This document shows, in pieces, positions 1 through 8,594 of a stretch of DNA of 64,000 nt; within the stretch, counting starts at the first letter, position 1; each line of letters starts with the position of its first letter. The stretch is from Alkalihalobacterium alkalinitrilicum (GTDB lineage Bacteria; Bacillota; Bacilli; Bacillales; Bacillaceae_F), in contig NZ_KV917368.1 in assembly GCF_002019605.1 (NCBI RefSeq), positions 4,168,519 to 4,232,518 of the forward strand. The letters run 5' to 3'. The notes under the pieces were generated by a model, which had not been told where the DNA came from, did no database searches, and saw nothing but the letters and a program-made list of their open reading frames with translations. The position numbers and the translations under genes were made by a program.

Positions 1-101
1 TGAAAAGCATTTATGTCGTCGTGTTTATTCCGTTGGACAGGGATTAGGGAAGCAAGGGGACGGTTCTTACAGGGGTAAAGTGAAAATAAAAGATTAGATG
101 T

Positions 102-141
102 AAAAACTCTATACTAGATTAAATTCTAGATAGAGTTTTTT
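102..141. terminator. Rho-independent terminator-like hairpin
   Basis: AAAAACTCTAT is followed by an inner CTAGA/TCTAG pairing and ATAGAGTTTTTT, giving a stable A/T-flanked hairpin that could end transcription on either strand. No gene is visible immediately upstream within the window, so it probably belongs to a gene cut off at the left edge. Confidence 0.55.
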
Positions 142-192
142 GTTTTTGAGTTGAAATAATAAGAACTATTATTGCACTTGTCTCCAACAAAA

Positions 193-246
193 AGAAAAAG
201 TAACTACCCACCGATCTGACCAAAGAGTAAGGTAGTTACTTTTTCT
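193..246. terminator. Long inverted repeat, terminator-like
   Basis: Sixteen-base arms (AGAAAAAGTAACTACC and its complement) flank a 22-base loop. Each arm ends in an A or T run, so it could terminate transcription in both directions. No gene is adjacent; the rest of 1-500 holds only hairpins of this kind. Confidence 0.5.
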
Positions 247-437
247 AAGTATATTATTTGAAATTTCAGGTCAGCCGCTCTTCATGCGGCATGTCGTTGC
301 ATTGGCTGAGTGTTTACCGCACTCGGCCATTCTTTATTCTATGAGAATTATGAGCCCACCAAAACGTAAAAAAGGTTCAAATCAGGCCCTGGTCAGCTGA
401 TTGTAGATTAGATCCTAGAAAAAACATGTTATCACCA

Positions 438-483
438 AAAAGGTGGATAACCTTCTATTTATACAGAGGGTTATCCACCTTTT
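438..483. terminator. Long inverted repeat, terminator-like
   Basis: Arms AAAGGTGGATAACC and GGTTATCCACCTTT flank a loop of about 17 bases with A/T runs outside. It has the same architecture as the hairpin at 193-246 but a different sequence. No flanking gene is recognised. Confidence 0.45.
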
Positions 484-547
484 ACGAGTTACACACAGGG
501 GACGAAAGGATTATTGGTACTAATGTATAGATATCCACAGGGAATCC

Positions 548-570
548 ATCACTGTGACACCCCGAATTAT
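548..570. repeat. REP-like CACTGTGACACCCCGAA motif
   Basis: CACTGTGACACCCCGAA is one copy of a dispersed motif. The same core recurs near 1388, 9591, 14156, 14494 and 18112, often followed about 10 bases later by a TTGTCG box. It lies inside an open frame (514-801) that I do not consider a gene. The 300 bases on either side hold no recognisable coding sequence. Confidence 0.5.
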
Positions 571-801
571 ATAGGCGAAATGCCCTGTGTCGACCGGAAA
601 TTTGTCGAAGTAGTGGATATGGAGGAATTTGGAATTGACGAACAATTCAAAGGACAAATTCTATTCATAGTTTATGTAAGCACGCATCTTATAAGGTGCG
701 GGTTACTCGACGTCTATTTTACTGCATTGTCGTGTGTTTTGGTTTCTGCGGACATTTTTGTTACTAATACGCAGGATAGAGGGTGTTGTCTCTACTACTG
801 A

Positions 802-852
802 AAAAAAGCCATTGTGTTGTGAGTAGGTGTGTACCATTATAATGGCTTTTTT
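802..852. terminator. Bidirectional terminator-like hairpin
   Basis: AAAAAAGCCATT and AATGGCTTTTTT form the arms of a hairpin with T runs on both strands. No gene is supported on either side; 853-1194 holds nothing I can identify. Confidence 0.5.
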
Positions 853-1194
853 AGTTGTTGCTTCTTACTCGGTAACGGGGAGTTTGAAGGTTAGTGTTTG
901 ATATCATCGAATAATTCACTTTCTAGTTCTATTAAGCATTTCTCTTCTTTATTTCATCCTCATTTCTTCATCATTTTTCAGTATAAACCTCATATTTGTT
1001 CATTCTATCTTTTACAACAGGGTAGAAAACACCTTCAGAGGGGTATACTTACGGGCGGGTTCTGTGAACTGCTCCCAAATCTGAAAGGAAGGGAAGGCAA
1101 AGGAATATGAAAGCTAACTTTACCTGCCCTGGTTTTTTTTAGTTCTTTGGTAACACGTGTACCATGAATGGGTTATGTTCGAGAGAAGTGTTAT

Positions 1195-1317
1195 TTAGTC
1201 ATGTTTGTTTGATTTTTTCATTTTGTCCTTTTTTGATGCATTTGGTTTGCCTCCAGAACGAGAAGAGGGGTTTGTTTCGTTAGCATGTTCAACAGCTTGT
1301 TCAAGTGCTTTTTTCAT
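1195..1317 (-). CDS. Small basic hypothetical protein, 40 aa
   Basis: This frame encodes a 40-residue, highly charged peptide beginning MKKALEQAVEHANETN, with an SRSGGKPN stretch in the middle and a lysine-rich tail ending SNKHD. The ATG is preceded by a good ribosome binding site (GGGAGGAAATAAAA), which is the main reason for calling it. There is no signal peptide or membrane segment, and the composition suggests a disordered peptide. It stands alone, 158 bases beyond the 3' end of the GGDEF-EAL gene on the same strand, with a REP-like palindrome between them. I do not recognise a family. Confidence 0.5.
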   Translation of the reverse strand: MKKALEQAVEHANETNPSSRSGGKPNASKKDKMKKSNKHD

Positions 1318-1387
1318 TTTTATTTCCTCCCAATTCTTATTAATCTGTTACGGTTATATGCTTACCCAAAAAGTGGTTTTAATTCAT

Positions 1388-1410
1388 CGGGGTGTCACAG
1401 TGATACCCCG
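1388..1410. repeat. REP-like palindrome
   Basis: CGGGGTGTCACAGTGATACCCCG is a near-perfect palindrome and the most symmetrical copy of the dispersed REP-like motif in the window. The downstream AAAATCTTG box is shared with a degenerate copy near 18675. Confidence 0.55.
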
Positions 1411-1474
1411 AAAAATCTTGTTTCACACGATGTTCCACGGTAGGTGGTGCTTCGGCAAATATTTTACAACCTAT

Positions 1475-3342
1475 CTACAAAAACGCTTTCTTTAGCAATT
1501 CCCCTGCCTCAGATGCAGGCAGAGGGGGGCTGTAGTAATAACCTTGTCCATATTTACATCCGTTTTCAATTAAAAATTCGGCCTGTTTTTCATGTTCAAT
1601 TCCTTCCGCTATTAAATCAAAGTCCAGCGTTTTTCCCATTTCGATCATGGTTTTGACCAACGCGGCTGTACAGGAATTGGATGTAACCTCGCTTACAAAT
1701 GATTTGTCCAGCTTCACTAAGTCAATCGGTAAATTTCCTAAAATACTAAAAGAAGAGTACCCTGTTCCAAAATCATCAATCGAAATTTTGATACCGAGGT
1801 TTTTCAATTCTTGAAAAATCGCGGCCGATTGCTTAGGATTTTGCATAACACTCTCCGTTATTTCGAGTCCTAAATATTCAGGCGATAACTTACTTTCTTC
1901 TAGAACTTCTTTAACGGAATCTATAAAATATTGATCTTGAAATTGGCTGACAGACACATTGACGGCTACCATAATTCGAATATCAAAAGTTTGCTGCCAC
2001 TTTTTATTTTGTTTGCACGCCTGTTTAAGCACCCATTTTCCAAGTGGAACAATCACTCCTGTTTCTTCAGCGATTGGAATAAATTCGGTGGGAGAGACGA
2101 TGCCTAATTCTGGGTGCTGCCAACGAATTAACGCTTCAACCCCGTAAATTTCTTCTGTTATCAACCATACCTTTGGTTGATAATGCAAATAAAATTCATC
2201 GTTCATCAGACCACGTTTTAACGAACGCTCTATTATGGCTTTTCTGTCCAAAATGTTTTTATCTTCTTGAATATAGAACTGGTAGGTGTTTTTCCCGCTT
2301 TTTTTAGCTAAATACATAGCGGTGTCGGCCTGTTTAATCAGTGTTTCCGGATCCAAACCGTCATTTGGATATAAGCTGATCCCGATACTGGCCGAAGTGA
2401 AAAATTCGTGGGCGTCTAATATAAACGGAGTATAAAAGTCAATTATGATTCGTTCGGCAATCGCTTTCGCTTGGGCTTGATCTGAATTTTCAAGTACGAC
2501 AATGAATTCATCACCGCCAAACCGTGAAACGACATCGCTTTCACGTACACATTGAACAAACCGTTGACTCACCTGTTGTAAGAAAGTATCTCCAATCATG
2601 TGGCCCAACGCATTATTAATGAATTTAAACCTGTCAATATCAATAAACAGAACGGCTAGACTTTGCTGATTTGTCTTATGCTGAGACAAGGTTTCATGAA
2701 GATAATCATTTAACCTGTCACGGTTCGGCAACCCTGTTAAAACATCATGGTATGCCATGTATTGAAGTTTTTCTTCTAATTGTTTTCGTTCTGTATTGTC
2801 ATACGTCACACCGTTTAATTTTACGACATTTCCAGCAGGATCAAAGACAGGATTACCAAAGGATTCAATCCACTTGATTGCCCCGTCTTTGTGAAAAATC
2901 CTCCACTCACATCTATAAGGTGTACCTGATAACAATGCTTGAAAGTAATGATCGACTTTATCTTTATCCTCGGGATGGCAGACCTCAAGCCAAAGCTCGT
3001 AATTTTTCTCAAAATCCCTCTGAGTATACCCATAGATTTTTTCAATTCCTTTTGATACTTTTAATTGTTTATGAATAACATCATTAGACCAAAAAAATAT
3101 GTGATTGTTCCGAAAAAGACTCTCGAATTCAGCTTTACTTTGTTGCAATTCTTCATTCAAGAATTTTGCCTTATCATACTGCTTACCTAACCACCTGACT
3201 ACAGGTAGAAGTAAAATAATGAACATGGAATTACGAAATACGACAAGGCTACACTGTTTTCCACATGACGGTAAATTAAGATAATGATCGTAACAGCAAT
3301 AGTGATTAAACAAATTGATATTCTCCCCGTATATTTCAACAT
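1475..3342 (-). CDS. PAS-GGDEF-EAL cyclic-di-GMP synthase/phosphodiesterase, N-terminus frameshifted
   Basis: This is a membrane-linked cyclic-di-GMP turnover enzyme. The downstream frame (about 610 codons) carries a PAS domain with its PAC tail (YTQRDFE, VTYDNTERK), then a diguanylate cyclase domain with an intact RFGGDEF motif near residue 265. An EAL domain follows with VEALIRWQH, TESVMQN, IDDFGTGYSS, LDKSF and IAEGIE, so both activities look possible. The start is unusual. An ATG at 3342 has a good AAGGAG site, but its frame (MLKYTGRISICLIT..., a membrane segment) stops after about 46 codons. The second membrane stretch, FIILLLPVVRWLGKQYDKAK, continues in the other frame. A single-base change near 3220-3235 would join them. 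Without it, translation would need an internal start and would lose the first membrane helix. Confidence 0.8.
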
Positions 3343-3499
3343 AATTTTCTCCTTAAACATAAAAAAGTGACCTTCAAAGGAAATCAGCTTACATATCCCT
3401 TGGTAATTGAACTATTTCACCAGTTTTATTTATTGTGTCCAAGTTGTATGAGATTATTTTCCAAGATGAGAGTTTCACTGTTGGGTCAGACCCCGCTCT

Positions 3500-3716
3500 T
3501 TAATCGATGGTTATTTTGGTACCGTCATACTTTGTTAACGTAAATCCATCAAAGTGTTCATTATAGGTTTTTCTGAAGTCACGAAGGACCTCTATGGCTA
3601 CTGATTAAGCGAGTTTGATACCCTCTATCCCGTCAGAACGCCAATGAACACCTGCTGTATCTCTCCCAAGGGCAATATTAGAAGCTAGTTTATTTAATTT
3701 TCCGCCTATTGTTAAC
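3500..3716 (-). pseudogene. Relic of vanadium-dependent haloperoxidase/PAP2-family C-terminus
   Basis: On the minus strand the text GGKLNKLASNIALGRD, AGVHWRSDGIEGIKLA, stop, then VAIEVLRDF and FDGFTLTKYDGTKITI matches what I know of the C-terminal vanadate-binding region of vanadium haloperoxidase-like (PAP2 superfamily) proteins, including the GxHWRSD histidine motif. A stop codon interrupts it and the upstream part is out of frame or absent. It is therefore a dead fragment of a once-larger gene. A GGGTCAGACCCC palindrome sits at its 3' end. The family call is from memory of the motif. Confidence 0.55.
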
Positions 3717-4030
3717 CGTCAGTCTGAGTATGGAACTAATGAAAGTCCCATACTTGTTGAACACTTTAGATATAACTCTATCATCGAACCAACGAACGAA
3801 GACGAGGCTATGATGGATGAAGAGGAAGTCGAACAAAAAGTTATGGTTGATGAAGGAGATGGAGTAGCTAAAGAGGAGGAAATAGACGGGAAGAAGCCTA
3901 TTTAACGGAAATTCGCCAAATCTCATTTTACGTAGGCTTAACTCTATCGGAACAAGGTTGAAGAAGTGGGAGAGTATATGGAAAATATTAATCGTATCAT
4001 TATGGAAGTGGACCGAAATTTACTTTTAAG

Positions 4031-4070
4031 AATGCGAGTCATAACTTAAGATTATGACTCGCATTCTTTG
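4031..4070. terminator. Terminator hairpin downstream of yidD
   Basis: AGAATGCGAGTCATAA and its complement form a 15-16 bp stem with a short loop, immediately beyond the yidD stop codon. The T-rich side serves the minus-strand genes. Confidence 0.65.
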
Positions 4071-4289
4071 TTAAGGATAGTCAATACAACTATCGAAATT
4101 ATCAGGTCTACAACGTTTCAATCGGTTTTTCATTTTTACAAATCCTTTAATTACTCCGTATTTTTGGATCGAAAGAATAGCATATTGAGAACATGTTGGA
4201 TAAAATCGACATTTCATTTTAAAGCTTTTTCGTGGTGAAATCCATTTTTGGTAAACTTTAATTGATGTGATAATCAAACTTTTTATCAT
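4071..4289 (-). CDS. yidD: Membrane protein insertion efficiency factor YidD
   Basis: This is a 72-residue YidD/DUF37 protein, thought to help YidC insert membrane proteins at the inner face of the membrane. The family signature is plain: YQKWISP near the N-terminus, CRFYPTCSQYA in the middle with its two cysteines, then GVIKGFVKMKNRLKRCRP. The amphipathic N-terminal helix (MIKSLIITSIKVYQKW) fits peripheral membrane attachment. Length matches the family (about 70-80). The ATG lies one base past the stop of the zinc-ribbon gene, so the two are probably translationally coupled. In most bacteria yidD sits by rnpA/yidC; here it is isolated, suggesting a second copy. Confidence 0.9.
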   Translation of the reverse strand: MIKSLIITSIKVYQKWISPRKSFKMKCRFYPTCSQYAILSIQKYGVIKGFVKMKNRLKRCRPDNFDSCIDYP

Positions 4290-4290
4290 T

Positions 4291-4569
4291 TTAATCTACC
4301 TCGTGAACGATCTCTTCTTTGTTAATAGCTTTTGAACTGCATTTAGGACACTTATCCAAATCCTGCACTTCCTTCAAGTTTTTTTCTGGAATGAACAACG
4401 CTGGTAAGCACCCTGTACAGCACATCATGTTTTTCCCTGTATTACTCATTTCGTTTCCTAAGTTTTGCAACTTTTCACCGAAGTTTTTCGTGACATCTTC
4501 TTTGCCGTAATACCATACATTCCCACAAGCTTTACAGGTACACTTTGTTTCCTTTATTTTTTTAGTCAT
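4291..4569 (-). CDS. Zinc-ribbon-like hypothetical protein
   Basis: This small protein of 92 residues has two paired-cysteine knuckles: CTCKACG near the N-terminus (TKCTCKACGNVWYYG) and CPKC near the C-terminus (DKCPKCSSKAI). A CCTGC cluster followed by a hydrophobic patch lies between them. The arrangement is that of a zinc ribbon whose halves are separated by a linker. I chose the ATG at 4569 rather than the in-frame GTG at 4578 because the GAGGG site has normal spacing only to the former. It forms a two-gene unit with yidD. Its function is unknown. Confidence 0.7.
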   Translation of the reverse strand: MTKKIKETKCTCKACGNVWYYGKEDVTKNFGEKLQNLGNEMSNTGKNMMCCTGCLPALFIPEKNLKEVQDLDKCPKCSSKAINKEEIVHEVD

Positions 4570-4998
4570 CAACTTCACCCTCTAAAATACCATTTAGGTT
4601 ATTGTTCAATTAATTTTTTTCAGTATACTAGTAAAAATTTTCATCTTTTTACAGAAAGTACAATAGTGGGATGTGAATTTTAAAAGCAAATTATCCAAAT
4701 TAATAGAAGGAATGAAGAATTAATGAAGCCCAGTGGTAATATGTCAAACAATAAAAAGTAAAAAAATGGAAATTAAAAGAGGTCAAAAGAAAAAACGACT
4801 AAAAAAGGATAAACCAAATAAACCTCACATAATTCATAATTTTCACCTTATATTATGCGAAGCTGGGCATCGAAAGGATGTTGAATAAAAAAGACTTATC
4901 CTCTCCTTTCAGGTGGTGTATACAATTGATTGGTGCGTAGTAGCGAATACACCAATCGTACCAATTTTCTTGCGGTTAATATACGAGGAGGTAAACTG

Positions 4999-5568
4999 AT
5001 GAAGGTAATGGCTAAAATATTACTTATATTTTTGTTATTTATTTCACTGAATGCATGTGGTGAAGCGGAAGTGAGTCCTGTAGAACAAGAAAAAGAACAG
5101 GAGCAAGAAGAACAAGAAAATGCTGCTGAAGAGCTTCAAGAAGAATTGGATGAAGCAGAAGAAGAGCCAGAGGGTGAAGGAGAAACGGAAGAGAATTTAT
5201 CGATTGGAGATAGTGTTAATTTCAATGATATTGTTATTACTTTAAACGATGTTGCATATAGTCAAGGAAGCGATTGGGAGACACCTAATGAAGCAACTTT
5301 TCTACTAGCTGACTTTACCGTAGAAAATACATCTGATGAAAGTTATAATATTTCATCCATGATGAATTTCGCTATATATGATGAAGAGCATTTTAAACAT
5401 TCTATAACTATCTATACAGATGCAAAAGGTAGCATGGACGGTGAGATTGGACCTGGAAGAACAATGCGTGGAGAAGTGGCGTTTGATGTACCAGAAAGTT
5501 CATATTATGAAGTGGTTTTTGAAGAGCCTTTTACGAATGGACAAGCCATTTGGGTAGTTGAACCGTAA
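4999..5568 (+). CDS. Lipoprotein with DUF4352-type domain
   Basis: This is an exported lipoprotein of 189 residues. A signal peptide (MKVMAKILLIFLLFISLNAC) ends in a lipobox with the acylated cysteine at residue 20. A strongly acidic Glu/Gln-rich linker follows to about residue 70, then a beta-rich domain with the DUF4352 pattern: SIGDSVNFNDIVITLNDV, then FLLADFTVENTSDES, and PGRTMRGEVAFDVPESS near the end. DUF4352 domains are immunoglobulin-like and usually displayed on the cell surface; the ligand is unknown. The start at 4999 is set by the AGGAGG site eight bases upstream; a longer in-frame start at 4930 would bury the signal peptide. It stands alone. Confidence 0.8.
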   Translation: MKVMAKILLIFLLFISLNACGEAEVSPVEQEKEQEQEEQENAAEELQEELDEAEEEPEGEGETEENLSIGDSVNFNDIVITLNDVAYSQGSDWETPNEATFLLADFTVENTSDESYNISSMMNFAIYDEEHFKHSITIYTDAKGSMDGEIGPGRTMRGEVAFDVPESSYYEVVFEEPFTNGQAIWVVEP

Positions 5569-5572
5569 CAAA

Positions 5573-5683
5573 AAGAGGCTGGGACATAACTAAAAAGCTC
5601 CACTCTAAAGGCGAATAATCGCGGGATAAAGAAGCCAATAAATACAAAAATCCGAACTAATATACTTTTGTCCCAGCCTCTTC
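5573..5683 (+). terminator. Long terminator with GAGGCTGGGACA arms
   Basis: AGAGGCTGGGACA directly after the lipoprotein stop pairs with TGTCCCAGCCTCT about 85 bases later, followed by TTCTTG. The wide separation resembles a small mobile or structured insert rather than a simple terminator. Confidence 0.5.
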
Positions 5684-5765
5684 TTGTCTTGGACTTGTTT
5701 TATGGAAAAAGTTTTGTGATAGAAAAAATCCAAGAATTCAAAAACCAGTTCTGTATGTAGCGGGG

Positions 5766-6857
5766 ATGATTTATTTACTAGATAAGTTAGTGCCGTTTGG
5801 AAATATGCTCACACAAACCGAGTTAGCAGAGGAATTTAAGATTTCTAGCAGCAGTGTTTCGACAAAGTATAAAGAATTAGAGAATGTACTTTGGGAAGAT
5901 ATTATGGAATTACAACAAAATCTTCTCGATTTTGATAGAGAAGATCTAGTTGATGAAGACGAGATGTTCGAGCAAGGGGGGATCTTTGAAGATGATTTCT
6001 TAAGTTCCAAAATGTCATTAGAACGTGAGATGGCTAAAGTCACTCAACTAATACAGGATAAGGACTTGGATTCAATAGAAGAAGTGAACGCATTTTTAAC
6101 GGAATATTTGGACGGTGGCAGCACCCGACCTAATAGCAATCTCTCCAACAAAGATAAAGCACAAGACTTAATCTACGAAGCCTATGAAGCAAAGGGAATG
6201 AAGCGAAAAAGGCTTGCAGAGCAGACGTTGAAGTTATATCCAAATAGTCCTGATGCGTACAATATTTTAGCTATGTATGAAGATGATCCAGAAGAACTCT
6301 TTTTCGAGGGAATGAAAGCTGGGGAGAAAGAGTTAGGAAAAGCGTATTTCAATGAAAATAAAGGACACTTTTGGGGTCTAGTTGAAACTCGTCCATATAT
6401 GCGAATAAAGTTGAATTATGCTTGCTATTTACTAGATACTGGTCGTGGGGAAAAAGCGATTAAACATTTCAAAGAATTACTCGAACTAAATCCAAATGAT
6501 AATCAAGGTGTTCGTTTTGAGTTATTTGTTACATATGTAGAAGAGAAAATGTATGAAGAAGCGAAAGGCTTACTCGAAGAATATAAAGATACGTTATCGG
6601 CGAGTGCTACTTATAATCGTGCGTTGATCGAGTATTTACAAAATGGTCCGACCAAAAGAGCAAAGCAATTACTAAATAACGCAAAAGAAAGTAACCCCTA
6701 TGTGATCGACTATTTATCTATGAAGAAACGGTTACCTACCGCTATTCCTAATGCCTATAGTCTAGGTGATGAGAATGAGGCAATCATTTATGCAGATCAA
6801 CATTTACACCTATGGCATGAGGCTGAGGAGATCATTGAATGGTTAACTCGTAAATGA
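5766..6857 (+). CDS. HTH/TPR-repeat protein, probably 5'-truncated
   Basis: This 363-residue soluble protein starts with a helix-turn-helix-like segment (LTQTELAEEFKISSSSVSTKYKEL), followed by an acidic linker. A series of TPR-like helices follows (LAEQTLKLYPNSPDAYNILA, ACYLLDTGRGEKAIKHFKEL, ELFVTYVEEKMYEEAKGLLE). Proteins of this design (SEC-C/ST7-like TPR proteins of bacilli) usually have a longer N-terminus. The frame stays open upstream of the ATG with plausible protein text (NPRIQKPVLYVAG), while the ATG at 5766 has no convincing ribosome binding site. I infer that the original start has been lost. It may be non-functional. Confidence 0.6.
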   Translation: MIYLLDKLVPFGNMLTQTELAEEFKISSSSVSTKYKELENVLWEDIMELQQNLLDFDREDLVDEDEMFEQGGIFEDDFLSSKMSLEREMAKVTQLIQDKDLDSIEEVNAFLTEYLDGGSTRPNSNLSNKDKAQDLIYEAYEAKGMKRKRLAEQTLKLYPNSPDAYNILAMYEDDPEELFFEGMKAGEKELGKAYFNENKGHFWGLVETRPYMRIKLNYACYLLDTGRGEKAIKHFKELLELNPNDNQGVRFELFVTYVEEKMYEEAKGLLEEYKDTLSASATYNRALIEYLQNGPTKRAKQLLNNAKESNPYVIDYLSMKKRLPTAIPNAYSLGDENEAIIYADQHLHLWHEAEEIIEWLTRK

Positions 6858-6924
6858 AAGGGAATAATTAATGGTGGAGAATAAGCAATATAGGATTATG
6901 TTTATCAGGGGAGGAATGTCCTGA

Positions 6925-7326
6925 ATGGAACCATTAAAAGAAATACGCTGGAAACAAAGATTTGAGAACTTCGAAAAAACCTATACACTATTAAATAAGT
7001 TTTCTCAATAGGAGCTTAAAACAGACTTAGAGAGAGCTGGTATTATCTAATTTTTTGAAATTACTTTTGAACTAGCATGGAAAGTGTTGAAGGATTACCT
7101 TGAGGCAGAAGGATTTCTCGTGAAAAGTCCTATAGAAACAATTAAACAGGCCTTTCAAATTGGCTTAATTGAAGAAGGGCATGTATGGATGGATGCCCTA
7201 GCCAAACGTAATTTAACTACTCATACTTATGATGAAGAATTAGCCAGAAAGTTTGTCAGTGAAATCACTGAGAAATTCTTACCTGTCTTTAAGAAAATGT
7301 ACGAAAAACTGTCAGAGGAACGATAA
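6925..7326 (+). pseudogene. HEPN-type nucleotidyltransferase substrate-binding protein, two nonsense codons
   Basis: Read through, this gives a complete HI0074-like HEPN protein. MEPLKEIRWKQRFENFEKTY opens it, then stop (7009-7011), ELKTDLERAGII, stop (7048-7050), then FFEITFELAWKVLKDYLE and an intact helical remainder ending KMYEKLSEER. The FELAWK core and the four-helix layout are typical. Both stops lie where a glutamine-type codon would fit, so they look like simple substitutions (CAG/CAA to TAG/TAA). The stop codon overlaps the ATG of the MNT gene, the classic arrangement of an MNT-HEPN pair. The remaining C-terminal frame could start at an internal codon, but would lack the first helix. 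Confidence 0.75.
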
Positions 7327-7637
7327 TGATGTTTGGATTGTTAGAAAGGGACATTAATTATATCATTAAAGGATTATGTAAATTTACTGAAATCGACCAA
7401 GCTAAAATTTTTGGAAGCCGCGCTTTAGGTAACTACAAAAGTGGATCAGATGTTGATATAGCATTATTAGGACAAGAAATAACGGATAGAACGATAGATG
7501 AATTAAGTGAATTGCTGAATGAAGTATACCCACTTCCTTATTTTTTTGATATTCTACACTACTCAGCCTTAAACAATCAAAAACTTAAGGAACATATAGA
7601 TACTGTAGGAATTGAATTTTACCGACGAAATTCGTAA
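7326..7637 (+). CDS. mntA: MNT-domain nucleotidyltransferase (antitoxin-like)
   Basis: This is a minimal nucleotidyltransferase of 103 residues with the signature FGSRALGNYKSGSDVDIALLG: the GS loop and the first two catalytic aspartates (DVD). A third acidic position is plausible in FFDILHYS. In MNT-HEPN (type VII) toxin-antitoxin pairs, the MNT enzyme modifies and silences the HEPN RNase. Here the gene overlaps the last base of its HEPN partner, which carries two nonsense codons. The antitoxin-type enzyme is thus intact while its presumed target is broken. Two ATGs occur in tandem (7326, 7329); which is used is unclear. Confidence 0.8.
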   Translation: MMFGLLERDINYIIKGLCKFTEIDQAKIFGSRALGNYKSGSDVDIALLGQEITDRTIDELSELLNEVYPLPYFFDILHYSALNNQKLKEHIDTVGIEFYRRNS

Positions 7638-7933
7638 GAGAATAATAGGGCTTGTTCTATCATTGATAAAGTGAGGGCAGGCTCTTTTTTGATTAAGGAA
7701 GGGAAAGGTATAATCAATTGGAAGAAGAATAAAAGGGATTAATCTCTAATCTCTAGATGTAGAAACAGAAAGAAACTAGAGGAATTGAAAAATATACCAG
7801 ACCAAGTTGGAAAAATCTGCGCCAAAGTTAAAAATAAACCCTCTTTAACTCTTAATTAAACGATCATGAAGATGTGGGTAATATTAAATAAGGATTTCTA
7901 GCAATTGTAGACTTTTTGAAATTTTTCTACTCC

Positions 7934-7986
7934 AAAAAAATAAGTAACCACCTCCACTAATTTGGGAGTGGATAGGATGGTTACTT
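7934..7986 (-). terminator. Terminator of the EAL-PilZ operon
   Basis: AAGTAACCA and TGGTTACTT form the outer stem, with a CCACT/AGTGG inner stem. On the minus strand the hairpin is followed by a run of seven T. The preceding 7640-7930 holds no gene I can support. Confidence 0.65.
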
Positions 7987-8018
7987 CGTATGAGTTTCTC
8001 TGACTAACATTAGCGAAT

Positions 8019-8585
8019 TTAAAGCACCATTTTCTGTCTTCTTTGTAATTCAATTTTATTAAGTAATAGATTCAGATGCTTCTGTTCATCTTTACTAATA
8101 TCAATAAATTGAACACCGTAGATGAATGTGTCTTTTTGTAAATATTCCTCTTTACGTATGAATTGTGCTTTTAATGTAAAAGGAATGTTTTTGATAGAGA
8201 AAGTAATATTGAAAACAATTTTTTGTTTGACGGGTAAATTATATGGACATGTAAATTTCAGTCCACTAACACTGATATCTTGTATTTTCCCAGTAAACTT
8301 TTTATGTTTTAATTGTTCAAGTTTTTTATTTTCAAAATATAAAAATTCACTTACACAATCTTCTGTAAGGGTAACTCTAAAATGTTTTCGACGATTGAGG
8401 TTTAGGTTCACCTGGTATGACGCTGTTTTTCTTTGATCATTAATCAAGTTGTTGTTGTCGACGTTCATGGGGGTTACTCTGTTCATTTCAATTTTTTTAT
8501 TCTGTACAAATAAGATGGATAGAGTAGCTATAAATAATACTATTAACAGCAGCATTATAATTAGCTCCAAATCAAGATATATCAT
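8019..8585 (-). CDS. Membrane-anchored PilZ-domain cyclic-di-GMP receptor
   Basis: This protein of 188 residues has one N-terminal membrane helix (LIIMLLLIVLFIATLSILFV) and a cytoplasmic PilZ domain. The two nucleotide-binding elements are present: RRKHFR (the RxxxR box) and DISVSGLKF (the D/NxSxxG box), at the expected separation. PilZ domains bind cyclic-di-GMP and pass the signal to a partner, often the flagellar motor or an exopolysaccharide synthase; here the target is unknown. It begins nine bases after the stop of the upstream EAL gene and shares its riboswitch. The operon thus makes a phosphodiesterase and a receptor for the same messenger. Confidence 0.88.
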   Translation of the reverse strand: MIYLDLELIIMLLLIVLFIATLSILFVQNKKIEMNRVTPMNVDNNNLINDQRKTASYQVNLNLNRRKHFRVTLTEDCVSEFLYFENKKLEQLKHKKFTGKIQDISVSGLKFTCPYNLPVKQKIVFNITFSIKNIPFTLKAQFIRKEEYLQKDTFIYGVQFIDISKDEQKHLNLLLNKIELQRRQKMVL

Positions 8586-8594
8586 AGCTGTACC

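Noticed and set aside
514-801. Open frame of 95 codons on the plus strand
   Set aside because: It runs through a REP-like motif, has no ribosome binding site and its composition is not protein-like.
898-1110. Open frame of 70 codons
   Set aside because: No ribosome binding site, no recognisable motif, and low-complexity Ser/Phe/His text at its start.
3690-3926. Minus-strand frame of 78 codons
   Set aside because: It overlaps the haloperoxidase relic in a different frame and gives no coherent protein; the opposite strand is Glu-rich degenerate text.
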